Assembly (NCBI GenBank): GCA_014653355.1
Contig: JACWEO010000006.1
Span: 1 to 59,821 of the forward strand
DNA length: 59,821 nucleotides
Direction: 5' to 3'
Origin: Pelagibacterales bacterium SAG-MED47
GTDB taxonomy: Bacteria; Pseudomonadota; Alphaproteobacteria; Pelagibacterales; Pelagibacteraceae
The position numbers and the translations under genes are program-made. The notes beneath the pieces were generated by a model. The model had not been told where the DNA came from, did not search any database, and was given only the letters and a program-made list of their open reading frames with translations. Positions 24,410 through 33,757 of this stretch are shown here, piece after piece; within the stretch, counting starts at the first letter, position 1, and the number at the start of each line of letters is the position of its first letter.

Positions 24410-25450
24410 ATGAATTACAAAAAATTAGGAAATACTAATATTGACGTAAGTACAATTTGTCTCGGTACAATGACTTGGGGGGAGCAAAACACTCAAGACG
24501 AGGGTTTTGAACAGATGGATTACGCTTTAGACCAAGGTGTAAATTTTTGGGATACAGCTGAAATTTATTCTATTCCGATGAGAGAGGAAACATATGGAGA
24601 AACTGAGAGAATAATTGGAAATTGGTTTCAGAAAACAAAAAAGAGAGATAAAATTATACTTGCAACTAAAGTTTGTGGAAACACTTCTAACAAGTACATT
24701 AGAGGAGGTGGATACAATTTTGGAAAAAAAAAAATCACCCAGGCTTTAGAGGAAAGTTTAAAAAGATTAAAGACTGATCACATAGATTTATACCAACTGC
24801 ATTGGCCAGAGAGAAACACAAATTTTTTTGGCATGCACGGCTATGAGCATGACGAAAAAGATAATGATTGGACGCCTTTTGAGGAAATTCTAGAAAGTTT
24901 AGATAAATTTATCAGTGAAGGTAAAATTAGATATATAGGTTTATCTAATGAAACCGCTTGGGGTTTATCTAAATTTCTGGAACTATCAAAATTAAAAAAG
25001 CTTCCAAAAATGATGTCAGTTCAAAATCCTTATAATTTACTCAATAGATCTTATGAGGTTGGATTAGCTGAAATATCTGTAAGAGAAAAAAGTGGGTTAT
25101 TAGCATACTCACCACTAGCATTTGGATACCTAACAGGAAAATATAGAAATAATAATCTTCCTGATAAATCAAGGATGAAATTATTTAAAGATTTTACGAG
25201 ATATAAAAATGAAAATGGTCAAAACGCTATAGAAGAATATTATGAAATATCAAAAAAATTTGATATTGATTTTACTCAAATGTCATTAAAATTTTGTGAA
25301 ATCCAGCCTTTTGTAACAAGTGTGATCATAGGTGCAACAACAATGGAACAGTTGAAAACAAACATAGAAAGTGTAAATGTAAGTTTAACAAACGAAATTA
25401 TTAATGAGATTAACAAAATTCAAAAAAAATATCCAAACCCATGCCCATAA
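24410..25450 (+). CDS. Aldo/keto reductase (Tas-like)
   Basis: This 346-residue NADP(H)-dependent oxidoreductase has the TIM-barrel fold. Visible active-site residues are Asp and Tyr in FWDTAEIYSIP (residues 47-57), Lys in ILATKVCG near 86 and His in LYQLHWPER near 125. The MREETYGETERIIGNWF segment and C-terminal IIGATTMEQLKTNI are typical of the Tas/YajO group. The substrate is unknown; this family reduces diverse aldehydes. Its end overlaps the IalB-like gene by 10 nt. Confidence 0.92.
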   Translation: MNYKKLGNTNIDVSTICLGTMTWGEQNTQDEGFEQMDYALDQGVNFWDTAEIYSIPMREETYGETERIIGNWFQKTKKRDKIILATKVCGNTSNKYIRGGGYNFGKKKITQALEESLKRLKTDHIDLYQLHWPERNTNFFGMHGYEHDEKDNDWTPFEEILESLDKFISEGKIRYIGLSNETAWGLSKFLELSKLKKLPKMMSVQNPYNLLNRSYEVGLAEISVREKSGLLAYSPLAFGYLTGKYRNNNLPDKSRMKLFKDFTRYKNENGQNAIEEYYEISKKFDIDFTQMSLKFCEIQPFVTSVIIGATTMEQLKTNIESVNVSLTNEIINEINKIQKKYPNPCP

Positions 25451-25953
25451 TTAAAAAAATTTTATTATTTTCTTTTATAGTTTTAATTTCCAGTATCTCA
25501 AAAACTTTTGCAGAAGATTTAAAAAAAATTGGAAAATACAAGGATTGGGAAGTAATGGTAATGACTGAAGTATCTGGTAAGGTATGTTTTGCTCAATCAA
25601 TTCCAGTTTTACAAGCACCCAAAAAAAATAAAAGAGATGCTAGATTATTTGTAACTTTTAGACCTGGAGAAAAAATTTCTAATGAAATAAGTGCAACTGC
25701 AGGGTATGAATTTAATAAGAATAATACAGTCTTAGCAACTTCAGGAAATAATAAATTTAAATTTGATATAAAGCAGCAAGGTTTTGCTTGGATGACTAGT
25801 AATAAAAAAGAAAATATTATGGTCAAAGTAATGAAAAAAGGATCAAGAATAATGGTAGCGGGATATAATGAAAAAGGATCTCAAACTATAGATCACTATT
25901 CGTTGTTAGGATTTACAAAAGCTTATAATACTGCAAAAAAAGCTTGCAGTTAA
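25441..25953 (+). CDS. IalB-like periplasmic protein
   Basis: This 170-residue protein has a signal peptide (residues 1-24, cut near KTFAED) and the invasion-associated locus B domain. Visible are YKDWEVMVMTEVSGKVCFAQS, ARLFVTFRPGEKISNEIS, the GYEF turn, and the terminal SLLGFTKAYNTAKKACS with the second conserved Cys, which probably pairs with the first. In non-pathogenic alphaproteobacteria the role of this family is unknown. It overlaps the aldo/keto reductase gene and lies 3 nt before argG. Confidence 0.82.
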   Translation: MPIIKKILLFSFIVLISSISKTFAEDLKKIGKYKDWEVMVMTEVSGKVCFAQSIPVLQAPKKNKRDARLFVTFRPGEKISNEISATAGYEFNKNNTVLATSGNNKFKFDIKQQGFAWMTSNKKENIMVKVMKKGSRIMVAGYNEKGSQTIDHYSLLGFTKAYNTAKKACS

Positions 25954-25956
25954 TAA

Positions 25957-27144
25957 ATGAAATCAAAAAAAAGAATTGTATTAGCTTATTCTGGTGGCTT
26001 AGATACATCCATAATCCTTAAATGGCTTCAAGAAAATTATAAGGCAGAGGTAATTTGTTATACTGCAGATATTGGTCAAAAAATTGATAAGAAAAAAATT
26101 ATTTCAAATGCAAAAAGATTAGGTGTAAAAAATATAATTATTAGAGATCTTAAAAATACATTCGTAAAAGATTATGTTTTTCCAATGCTCAGAGGTCACG
26201 CAATTTATGAGGGTTTTTATTTATTGGGCACTTCTATAGCAAGACCATTGATTGCAAAAGATCAAATTAGAATTGCTAAAAAATACAAAGCTTATGCAGT
26301 CTCTCATGGTTCAACTGGAAAAGGTAATGATCAAGTTAGATTTGAACTCGGTTATCATTTCTTTGGACCAAAAATAAAGATAATTGCACCGTGGAGAATT
26401 TGGAAATTAAATTCCAGAACAGACTTAATTAAATACGCAAAAAAACATAAGATAGTTATTCCTAAGGATAAAAAAGGTGCTCCTCCTTTTTCAGTCGATG
26501 ATAATCTTTTTCATACTTCAACTGAGGGCAAGGTTTTAGAAAATCCTAAAAATTCTGCACCAGAAATTATTTTTCAAAGAACAGTTTCTCCAGAAAAAGC
26601 TCCTCGTAAATCATCTTTTGTAACTATAAACTTTAAAAATGGAGACCCTTTGGGAGTAAATGGAAAAAAATTAAGTCCTGCTAAATTACTTGAGAGACTA
26701 AATCAACTTGCTGGTAAAAATGGAATTGGAAGAGTCGACTTAGTAGAAAATAGATTTTTAGGAATTAAGTCAAGAGGAGTATACGAAACTCCAGGTGGAA
26801 CATTACTAATTAAAGCCCACAGAGCAATTGAGTCTGTCACTTTAGATAAAGAGACCATGCACAAAAAAGATAATATAATGTCTAGATATGCTGAATTAAT
26901 CTATAATGGTTATTGGTATTCAAAAGAAAGATTTAAACTCCAAAAAATCGTAGATCTTAAGAAAAATAAAGTTAACGGAAGCGTTAAACTAAAACTTTAT
27001 AAAGGGAATGTAACTATAGTATCAAGAATGACGAGTGGTAAAGCGTATTCAATGAAAAAAGTTTCATTCGAAGAAAATAAATCATTTAATAAAAAAAATG
27101 TTGAGAAATTTATAAATTTTCATAAGAAAAAACTACGTTCTTAA
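25957..27144 (+). CDS. argG: Argininosuccinate synthase
   Basis: ArgG condenses citrulline and aspartate with ATP in arginine synthesis. The 395-residue protein shows the N-type ATP pyrophosphatase loop [15 protein letters not shown] (residues 10-24), [25 protein letters not shown] (about 120-134) and [11 protein letters not shown]. Length and motifs are fully normal. It starts 3 nt after the IalB-like gene; no other arg gene is nearby. Confidence 0.97.
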   Translation: MKSKKRIVLAYSGGLDTSIILKWLQENYKAEVICYTADIGQKIDKKKIISNAKRLGVKNIIIRDLKNTFVKDYVFPMLRGHAIYEGFYLLGTSIARPLIAKDQIRIAKKYKAYAVSHGSTGKGNDQVRFELGYHFFGPKIKIIAPWRIWKLNSRTDLIKYAKKHKIVIPKDKKGAPPFSVDDNLFHTSTEGKVLENPKNSAPEIIFQRTVSPEKAPRKSSFVTINFKNGDPLGVNGKKLSPAKLLERLNQLAGKNGIGRVDLVENRFLGIKSRGVYETPGGTLLIKAHRAIESVTLDKETMHKKDNIMSRYAELIYNGYWYSKERFKLQKIVDLKKNKVNGSVKLKLYKGNVTIVSRMTSGKAYSMKKVSFEENKSFNKKNVEKFINFHKKKLRS

Positions 27145-27201
27145 TAAATCTGAGGTCAATTTAACATTTGTTTAATTTGCTAGAAACTATATCTTAGAAT
27201 C

Positions 27202-27660
27202 ATGGAATCGTTTAAAAATTGGATGAAAGATGCTGCAAACATTTTGTTTGATGATAGTAAAAATGATTTGAGAGCACTTCCTAAAACAGTGAGATTACAA
27301 ATACTTTTAGTCTTAAGTTTTATTTGGACTACTGTTTTTAGTTTGTATGTGTTTTCATATACTACTTTTGCATTTGGTTGGGCAGGACTCTTTGTGGCAC
27401 ATATTGGATTAATATTTGCTGTGTACACAACATTTAAACATTTCCATAGAGCTGAGGAAAGTTCTGCTAGTGTATTCAAAACTAAGAATTTTGACCCATT
27501 TAAAATTATGGTTATTGTTTTTGTAATTGTATTTATTTTTGTTTTCTCAAAGGGTATTGAGGTATTAACTAGCCCTAACCCATATTCTTATTCAATTCCC
27601 TATGATGGTTCTTCAAAATCAGTGTTTGAAAAATGGTTACCATTTAGTAAAGGTAAGTAA
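27202..27660 (+). CDS. Membrane protein of unknown function
   Basis: I do not recognise this 152-residue protein. It has a charged amphipathic N-terminus (about 27 residues), two membrane helices (about 31-75) and a third (about 93-112). A polar tail rich in Pro, Tyr and Ser (TSPNPYSYSIPYDGSS) follows. The stop codon overlaps the psiE start by one base, so the two are probably made together and may interact. Confidence 0.75.
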   Translation: MESFKNWMKDAANILFDDSKNDLRALPKTVRLQILLVLSFIWTTVFSLYVFSYTTFAFGWAGLFVAHIGLIFAVYTTFKHFHRAEESSASVFKTKNFDPFKIMVIVFVIVFIFVFSKGIEVLTSPNPYSYSIPYDGSSKSVFEKWLPFSKGK

Positions 27661-28040
27661 TGGAAAAGATTGCTAAAAACTTACAGCTAGTTCTAATGGT
27701 TATTATTTTGATTAGCACTGTCATAGCTGTAGGTATTGAAATAAATAAAATGTTTGTAGCTCAATCAGTAACCTTAGCTGATTTATTATTAATGTTTCTT
27801 TACCTAGAAGTATTAGCAATGGTTAGAGTTTTTTGGGATCAACAATCTATAAGTATAACTTTACCACTTTTGATAGCAATCACTGCGCTTGCGCGATTTA
27901 TTATTCTTCAAGGAAAAGAAATGGATCCAACAGCATTAGTTTATGAAGCAGTAGCTATAGTTCTAATCGCTGGTGCGATTGTCATCTTAAGATTAAGACA
28001 TAGTGAAAAATTAGGTCTTAAAAGAAAAAAAAACAAATAA
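27660..28040 (+). CDS. psiE: PsiE-family phosphate-starvation-inducible membrane protein
   Basis: This 126-residue protein with four membrane segments matches PsiE (DUF in phosphate-starvation regulons). ADLLLMFLYLEVLAMVRVFWDQ is in the middle and PLLIAITALARFIILQGKEMDP follows, holding the conserved Glu and Arg inside membrane segments. Its biochemical function is not known. The 1-nt overlap with the upstream membrane protein suggests joint expression. No Pho box was recognised. Confidence 0.85.
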   Translation: MEKIAKNLQLVLMVIILISTVIAVGIEINKMFVAQSVTLADLLLMFLYLEVLAMVRVFWDQQSISITLPLLIAITALARFIILQGKEMDPTALVYEAVAIVLIAGAIVILRLRHSEKLGLKRKKNK

Positions 28041-28045
28041 TCTTA

Positions 28046-29190
28046 ATGAATTTTGGGACGTCAAGAGCTTCGGCTATTGAAAATCTTAATAGATTTGTAG
28101 ACCAAAATTTATTTGAATATTCTAAGTTAAGAAATTTTGATTATGGTCCAGACAATAGATCAAATATTTCATGTCTTTCACCTTATATTACTCATGGAAT
28201 TATATCAGAATTAGAAGTAATCAAAAAATCATTGAGCAAATTTTCATTCTCTAAAAATGAAAAATTCATTCAAGAAGTTTTATGGAGAATATATTGGAAG
28301 GGTTGGTTAGAATTAAGACCTAATGTTTGGACTGATTATTTAAACGAACTAAAAAAAAGTTCGTGAAGAATTTAAAGACGACCAAAACTATAAAAATGCT
28401 ATTGAGGGCAATTCAAACATCGAGTGTTTTAATGAATGGGTAAAAGAATTAAAAGAAACTAATTATTTACACAATCACGCAAGAATGTGGTTTGCAAGTA
28501 TCTGGATTTTTACTTTGGATTTACCTTGGCAACTGGGTGCAGAGTTTTTTATGAAGTATCTTTACGATGGGGATGCTGCATCCAATACTTTAGGTTGGAG
28601 ATGGGTTGCTGGAATTCAAACACAAGGAAAAAATTATCTGGCTAGTGAATGGAACATTAAAAAATTTACCAACAACAGATTTAACAATATTAAACTAAAT
28701 GAAAATGCTCCTCCAAAAACAAGTGATAAAACTTATGCTGCATCAAAATTAGAATTTATCAGTCCACAAAATCTTCAAGAAAAAAATCTTCTTATTTTTG
28801 AGAATAATTTATCTTTTGAAATAGGAGATTTTAAAGACCAAAAATTTAAAAAGATTTTTTTAGTTTCTAATAAAAATGAAAACCGAACTATAGAGCTCAG
28901 TGAAAAATTGGTAAAATTCAAGTCTCAATTAATTGAAGATCAAAAAAAAAAGATTAGAGGAAAAATCAATTGATACTGAAATTATAGATTTGAGTGAGAT
29001 ACAAAATATTAATGAAAGTTCTTATGGTTTATATCCTACAGTTGGTGAAAACCTAGATTTTATAAATACAAATAATTTAAAAATAGAATTTCTGTATAGA
29101 AAATTAGACCAATTTTCTTGGCAATATTGTAATAAAGGTTTTTTTAATTTTAAAAATTATATTCCAAAAATAATTACAACTTTTAATTAA
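28046..29190 (+). pseudogene. Photolyase/cryptochrome FAD-binding domain protein, two frameshifts
   Basis: Three overlapping frames together give one protein of about 380 residues, homologous to the FAD-binding half of photolyases and cryptochromes. The first frame (28046-28366) has SRASAIENLNRFV and SPYITHGIIS. The second has HNHARMWFASIWIFTLDLPWQLGAEFF and DGDAASNTLGWRWVAG, and the third is the C-terminal part to 29190. The usual N-terminal antenna domain is absent. Removing one A from the A8 run at 28351-28358 and one from the A10 run at 28942-28951 restores a continuous frame. It is either a sequencing error, a recent pseudogene, or a gene rescued by slippage. Confidence 0.82.
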
Positions 29191-29273
29191 AACCACCTAA
29201 ACATTCCGATAATTCCAGCCGTTGCATAAAAGAATTGTAAATAAGAGTAAAATCAAATATTTAGAAAAATTTT

Positions 29274-29402
29274 TTATTTTTTTGATGAACATTTTTTTGA
29301 ACAATACTTTACTTTTTCCCAATTCAGTCTCCATTTTTTTCTCCATTTAAATGACCTTTGACATATTGGACAAACCTTAATTGGTAAATTTTCTTTTCTC
29401 AT
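29274..29402 (-). CDS. DUF2256 small zinc-binding protein
   Basis: This 42-residue protein begins MRKENLPIKVCPICQRSFKW and continues with RKKWRLNWEKVKYCSKKC. Two CxxC-type pairs (Cys11/Cys14 and Cys34/Cys38) are set up for one zinc ion, and the CxxCxRPFxWRKKW pattern is that of DUF2256. In many bacteria this family is encoded beside photolyase or cryptochrome genes. Here its ATG shares one base with the stop codon of the photolyase-related gene, indicating translational coupling. The function is unknown. Confidence 0.85.
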   Translation of the reverse strand: MRKENLPIKVCPICQRSFKWRKKWRLNWEKVKYCSKKCSSKK

Positions 29403-30892
29403 CAAATTGTATTTTCTTTAATGAATTTATCTGCGGCTGACAAAATCAATTTTTTTCTATCCATTTTCATTTTATCAAAAATTCTTACCATCATTGATAG
29501 TCTAGGGTTAGTTAAAAAAAATTTTCTATTCCGATCTATAAATCTCCAATAAAGACCATCCATTGTATTACACCACTCTCCTTTTTTAAAATCCATCATT
29601 TTCATAAAATAAGCAGACCCACAGATATAAGGCTTGGTTGCAAATATTCCACCATCACTGAATAATCCCATGCCATAAACATTTGGTACCATCACCCAAT
29701 CAGAAGAGTCTACAAACATTTCCATAAACCATTTGTAAACTACAATTGGTTTAATCTCACAAAGGTTCATGATGTTAGATAAAATCATTAGTCTTTCAAT
29801 GTGATGGGACCAGCCGTGGTTTAATGCATTCTTGATTGCATAATCTAATGGTGGCAAACCTGTCGTTCCATCATACCAAGACTTTTTCATTTTTCTATTT
29901 TGCTTAAAAAAATTTTTTGTTTCCATTTCATCTGAATAACTTTGATAAATACCTCGCATAAACTCTCTCCAACCAACTATCTGACGGATATAACCTTCCA
30001 AGGAATTCATTCTTATTTTATTTTTTTTATGAAAATCTAAAACTTTTTGAATAATAAACTCAGGAGTTATTAAACCTAAATTAATATAGGGGCTTAAAGC
30101 ACTATGAAATAAAATGTTGTCTTTTTGATTTACTGCGTCTTCATAATCACCAAACAAATTTGATTTTTCTTTTATAAAAAAATTTAGTAATTTAACCACG
30201 TCATCAAATTCTGTTGCTAACCAAAAATTATCCGTACTACCTGGATGATCTTTAAATAATTTTTCTACGATAGGCTTTAATTTTTTTGTATGATTAGTTT
30301 CATTAATTTTAGGAAATTTTGGTATTGAAATATCTTTTGGTAATTTATTTCTATTGTCCTCATCAAAGCTCCACTTTCCGCCGATTGGATTTCCATCAGC
30401 CCCCATCAATATTCCTGATTTTTTTCGAACCTCTTTGTAAAACGTTGCCATAAAGGGTTTTTTTGATTTTCCTAAGTAATTTTTGAATTCACCTCTTGAG
30501 TTTAAAAACATAGGAGTTTGAACAACATTCCAATTAATTTTTTCTTTTTTTAAGAATTGAGAAATTTTTTTTTCAAAAAACTTATCTTCAATTTCAAAAC
30601 TAGAAATCTCTTTAATTTTTTTTGAATTAATTATCTTTTTTAATTTTTTAAGGTAATCATCTTTAAATTCTTTATCTTCAATTTTTGTATACTCTAATTT
30701 AAATTTATTCTTTTTGAGTTTGTCCGCATAAGATCGCATAGAAGACAAGAATAATAGTATTTTCTGTTTATGATGTTTTTCATAAGTACATAAACCATTG
30801 TCTTCTGCCATAAAGAATATATGGTCTTTTTTGAAGCGGTCGAGGTATTTTGATGGAAATAATTGATTACCAAGTATAAAAAATAACTTCAT
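29402..30892 (-). CDS. Photolyase-related protein (PhrB-like cryptochrome/photolyase family)
   Basis: This 496-residue protein belongs to the deoxyribodipyrimidine photolyase-related family, which includes bacterial (6-4) photolyases with FAD, a lumazine antenna and often a 4Fe-4S cluster. It begins LFFILGNQLFP, with the antenna domain to about residue 130. The FAD domain holds LEGYIRQIVGWREFMRGIY, NHGWSHHIERLMILSN and DWVMVPNVYGMGLFSDGG. At the cluster site the usual CxxC is CGSA, followed by a later Cys in KKGEWCNTMDGLYWRF, so a complete cluster is doubtful. It probably repairs UV lesions, which suits a surface-ocean bacterium. It overlaps DUF2256 by 1 nt. Confidence 0.9.
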   Translation of the reverse strand: MKLFFILGNQLFPSKYLDRFKKDHIFFMAEDNGLCTYEKHHKQKILLFLSSMRSYADKLKKNKFKLEYTKIEDKEFKDDYLKKLKKIINSKKIKEISSFEIEDKFFEKKISQFLKKEKINWNVVQTPMFLNSRGEFKNYLGKSKKPFMATFYKEVRKKSGILMGADGNPIGGKWSFDEDNRNKLPKDISIPKFPKINETNHTKKLKPIVEKLFKDHPGSTDNFWLATEFDDVVKLLNFFIKEKSNLFGDYEDAVNQKDNILFHSALSPYINLGLITPEFIIQKVLDFHKKNKIRMNSLEGYIRQIVGWREFMRGIYQSYSDEMETKNFFKQNRKMKKSWYDGTTGLPPLDYAIKNALNHGWSHHIERLMILSNIMNLCEIKPIVVYKWFMEMFVDSSDWVMVPNVYGMGLFSDGGIFATKPYICGSAYFMKMMDFKKGEWCNTMDGLYWRFIDRNRKFFLTNPRLSMMVRIFDKMKMDRKKLILSAADKFIKENTI

Positions 30893-30919
30893 AACTAAAT
30901 ATAACTAATAAAATTTTTT

Positions 30920-31630
30920 ATGTCAGAAAAATATATTGTTTTTGGTGCGACAGGTTCAATCGGATCAAGTTTAGCAGAACAGTTAGTAGGTTCAGGAAAT
31001 AGCGTTCATTTAGTTGCAAGAAATGAAGCTGAGCTTAAAAATATTTCTGACAAACTAGGATGTACATCTACTGTAGCTGATGTTTTGGAGGAAGGATTTA
31101 TCAATAAAGTTAAAAATGATATACCAGAAACAAAGGGGATTGCTTACTGTGTAGGTTCAATTGATTTAAAACCTTTAAGAATGGTTACAGAGCAAGATTT
31201 TAACAAATGTATGAAACTAAATCTTTATTCTGCAGTTGAGGCTATAAAAGGATACCAAGAAAGTTTAAAAAAAAATAAAGGATCAGTAGTTTTATTTTCT
31301 ACAGTTGCTGCTCAAAGAGGATTTACTAATCATGCTATAATCGCTTCTACAAAAGCTGCGGTTGAAGGGTTGACTGTTTCTTTAGCAGCTGAATTTGCAC
31401 CAAACATCAGAGTTAACTGTATAGCTCCTAGTCTGACAAATTCTAAAATTGCTGAACCAATGTTAAAAAATAAAGCTCTAGCCGATGGAATAGCAAAAGC
31501 TCATCCTCTTAAAAGATTGGGTGAAGGAAAAGATTCTGCTTCACTAGCAAAGTTTCTTATTACTGAAGAAAGTTCTTGGGTCACAGGGCAAATAATTGCT
31601 GTAGATGGTGGAAGATCTAAACTTTCTTAA
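30920..31630 (+). CDS. Short-chain dehydrogenase-like protein lacking the catalytic tyrosine
   Basis: This 236-residue Rossmann-fold SDR has the cofactor motif FGATGSIGSSLAEQL at residues 8-22, the VLFSTVAAQRG strand with the catalytic Ser region near 125, and RVNCIAPSLTNS near 177. The expected YxxxK reads IASTK: Lys is kept, but the Tyr position is Ile. It may bind nucleotide without normal dehydrogenase chemistry, or use another residue. It divergently faces the photolyase-related gene across 27 nt and is 1 nt upstream of the PQQ-type dehydrogenase start. Confidence 0.88.
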   Translation: MSEKYIVFGATGSIGSSLAEQLVGSGNSVHLVARNEAELKNISDKLGCTSTVADVLEEGFINKVKNDIPETKGIAYCVGSIDLKPLRMVTEQDFNKCMKLNLYSAVEAIKGYQESLKKNKGSVVLFSTVAAQRGFTNHAIIASTKAAVEGLTVSLAAEFAPNIRVNCIAPSLTNSKIAEPMLKNKALADGIAKAHPLKRLGEGKDSASLAKFLITEESSWVTGQIIAVDGGRSKLS

Positions 31631-31631
31631 A

Positions 31632-32696
31632 GTGAAAAAAGTTTTATTTTTAACACTATTAATTTTTTTTTTTACCTCAAAATCTTTTTCTCAAAATTAT
31701 AGTTTTCAAAAATTAACAAAACTTGATGGACCATGGGGCTCGTCATTCTTGAATGAAAATGAATTAATAATTACAGAGAAAAGTGGAAAAATAAAAATTG
31801 TAAATATTAAATCCAATAAAATTTCTGAAATTGATCATAATTTAAATTTTTTAGATTATGGCCAAGGAGGATTATTAGATATTCTATTTAAAGATAATTT
31901 TGTTTATATTTCCTATTCTGAAAATAGAGGTAATTGGAAGTCAAGTACTTCAATTGCAAAAGCAAAATTTGATAAAATCAAATTAAATTTTAAAAACATT
32001 TTTCAAGCTGAACCTCCGATTGACTCAGGTTATCATTTTGGTTCAAGATTAGTAATTAAAGATAATTACCTTTTTGCATCAGCTGGAGAAAGAGGACAAG
32101 GTATGATTGCACAAGACCCTACAAATCACCCAGGGAGCATTATAAGAATTCATTTAGATGGAAGTATTCCTAATGACAATCCTAAGTTTAAAGGTAATCC
32201 AAGCTGGCTTCCTGAAATTTATCAAATTGGAATTCGAAACCCCCAAGGCTTATCTTTATCACCTTTTGACGGAAAGATTTATATGAGCAACCATGGTGCA
32301 AAAGGAGGTGACTGGTTTGGAGAAGTAAAAAAAGGTGAAAACTATGGTTGGAAAATATTAGGCTGGGGAGGAAAAAATTATACTGGAACTAAAATTGGAC
32401 CTAAATGGAAACCAGGCTTTACTAAAGCAATTCAATACTGGGTACCTTCTATCGCTACTAGTGCAATTACTATTTATAAAGGTGATGAGTTTAAGGAATG
32501 GAACAGCCACGCTTTAATTACGTCTCTTAAGGATAAATCATTAAGAAAATTAATATTTGACGATAAATCAAATGTTAAGGAAGAGATAATTTTTAAAGAC
32601 AAAATTGGAAGAATAAGAGATATACAAGTTCATCCAATCAATGGAAAAATTTATTTTTTAGCAGGAGATAATTTGTGGCTAATGGAAAAAAGTTAA
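31632..32696 (+). CDS. PQQ-dependent sugar dehydrogenase-like protein (soluble GDH family)
   Basis: This secreted beta-propeller protein of 354 residues belongs to the glucose/sorbosone dehydrogenase family. I chose the GTG at 31632, one base after the SDR stop, because it begins directly with a signal peptide (KKVLFLTLLIFFFTSKSFS). An upstream ATG at 31605 would overlap the SDR. Visible parts are GGLLDILF, YHFGSRLVI, HPGSIIRIHLDGSIP, QIGIRNPQGLSLSP and EVKKGENYGWKILGWG, the family core around the catalytic His, Arg and calcium/PQQ sites. It probably oxidises aldoses in the periplasm if PQQ is available. No PQQ synthesis genes are in this window. Confidence 0.88.
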   Translation: MKKVLFLTLLIFFFTSKSFSQNYSFQKLTKLDGPWGSSFLNENELIITEKSGKIKIVNIKSNKISEIDHNLNFLDYGQGGLLDILFKDNFVYISYSENRGNWKSSTSIAKAKFDKIKLNFKNIFQAEPPIDSGYHFGSRLVIKDNYLFASAGERGQGMIAQDPTNHPGSIIRIHLDGSIPNDNPKFKGNPSWLPEIYQIGIRNPQGLSLSPFDGKIYMSNHGAKGGDWFGEVKKGENYGWKILGWGGKNYTGTKIGPKWKPGFTKAIQYWVPSIATSAITIYKGDEFKEWNSHALITSLKDKSLRKLIFDDKSNVKEEIIFKDKIGRIRDIQVHPINGKIYFLAGDNLWLMEKS

Positions 32697-33757
32697 TAAT
32701 AATTTTATGTCTTTTAATTGGGATAACTTCATATAATCATATTGGATTAACAATGGAAAAAAAACCTTATCATCACGTTCCAGATGGAACATTTAGAAAT
32801 CCAGAGGGATCTCCTGAAAGAAATACAAATTTTAAATGGTCATATAAAGTTTTTAATAAAGAAAAAAAGAAACTTGATATGACAGTTCCAGAAGGGCATG
32901 TTGTTAAAAAAGAAAAAGTACTAGCAGATTTATCAAGATTGAAGGATGACGATTACATTGCTTGGATTGGACATGCTACATTTATTATCAAATTAGGAAA
33001 TACTAGGATTATAACTGATCCAGTCTTTTCTAAAAACGCAGGACCGTTAATATTTGGTCCAAAGAGATTTACTGAACCAGCCTTAAAATTAAATGAAATT
33101 CCTAAAATTGATTTATTTTTACTTACGCACAATCATTATGACCATCAGGATATGATGACAATTCGTAGGTTTCCTTTTAAAGATGCAAAAGTAATGCTGC
33201 CATTGAAACTTGGTAAATATTTTACAAGAAACGGATATAGAGATGTAAATGAAATGGATTGGTACGACGAAATAAAGATTAATGAAAGATTAAAAATTAC
33301 ATTTCTACCTGCAGTTCATTGGTCCAAAAGAAGCTTAACGGATACTAATAAAACTTTATGGGGTAATTTTTTAATTGAATATGATGGAAAAAAGATTTTA
33401 TTTGGATGTGATACAGGTGTTGGAAATATTTATAAAGAGTTAGGAAATAAATATGGCCCAATAGATATTTCTTTTATTAATATTGGTGCTTATAACTTCT
33501 ATCCAATATCGCCCTATAAAGATAAATCTGCTTATCATACTAATCCTGAAGAAGCCTTGAGTATAGGAAGAGATTTAAAAAGTAAAAAAATTATAGGAAC
33601 ACATTGGGGTACATTTGTTTTATCTTTAGAACCGATAATGGAGCCACCAGTCAGATTTAAAGCTAATGCAGATAAGTATGGATTTAAAAAAGAAGATGCT
33701 GTAATTTTTAAAATAGGTGAAATAAATCCTTTAAAGGATTTAATTAATAAAGATTAA
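32675..33757 (+). CDS. Metallo-beta-lactamase-fold protein (NAPE-PLD/UlaG-like)
   Basis: This 360-residue zinc hydrolase has the metal motif THNHYDHQD (HxHxDH) near residue 150. The other fold features are WIGHATFIIKLGNTRIITDPVF, HWSKRSLTDTNKTLWGNF, LFGCDTGVG and IGTHWGTF. The pattern is that of N-acyl-phosphatidylethanolamine phospholipase D-like proteins. The N-terminus has a hydrophobic stretch (KLIIILCLLIGITSY) that may anchor or export it. The start overlaps the preceding gene by 22 nt. The bacterial substrate is unknown; phospholipid or acyl-lactone turnover are possibilities. Confidence 0.88.
   Translation: MANGKKLIIILCLLIGITSYNHIGLTMEKKPYHHVPDGTFRNPEGSPERNTNFKWSYKVFNKEKKKLDMTVPEGHVVKKEKVLADLSRLKDDDYIAWIGHATFIIKLGNTRIITDPVFSKNAGPLIFGPKRFTEPALKLNEIPKIDLFLLTHNHYDHQDMMTIRRFPFKDAKVMLPLKLGKYFTRNGYRDVNEMDWYDEIKINERLKITFLPAVHWSKRSLTDTNKTLWGNFLIEYDGKKILFGCDTGVGNIYKELGNKYGPIDISFINIGAYNFYPISPYKDKSAYHTNPEEALSIGRDLKSKKIIGTHWGTFVLSLEPIMEPPVRFKANADKYGFKKEDAVIFKIGEINPLKDLINKD

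Noticed and set aside
29187-29252. Short minus-strand frame ending in a hydrophobic stretch (YLQFFYATAGIIGMFRWF)
   Set aside because: It looks like a membrane-protein tail but has no start codon and an upstream stop; at most a tiny gene remnant.
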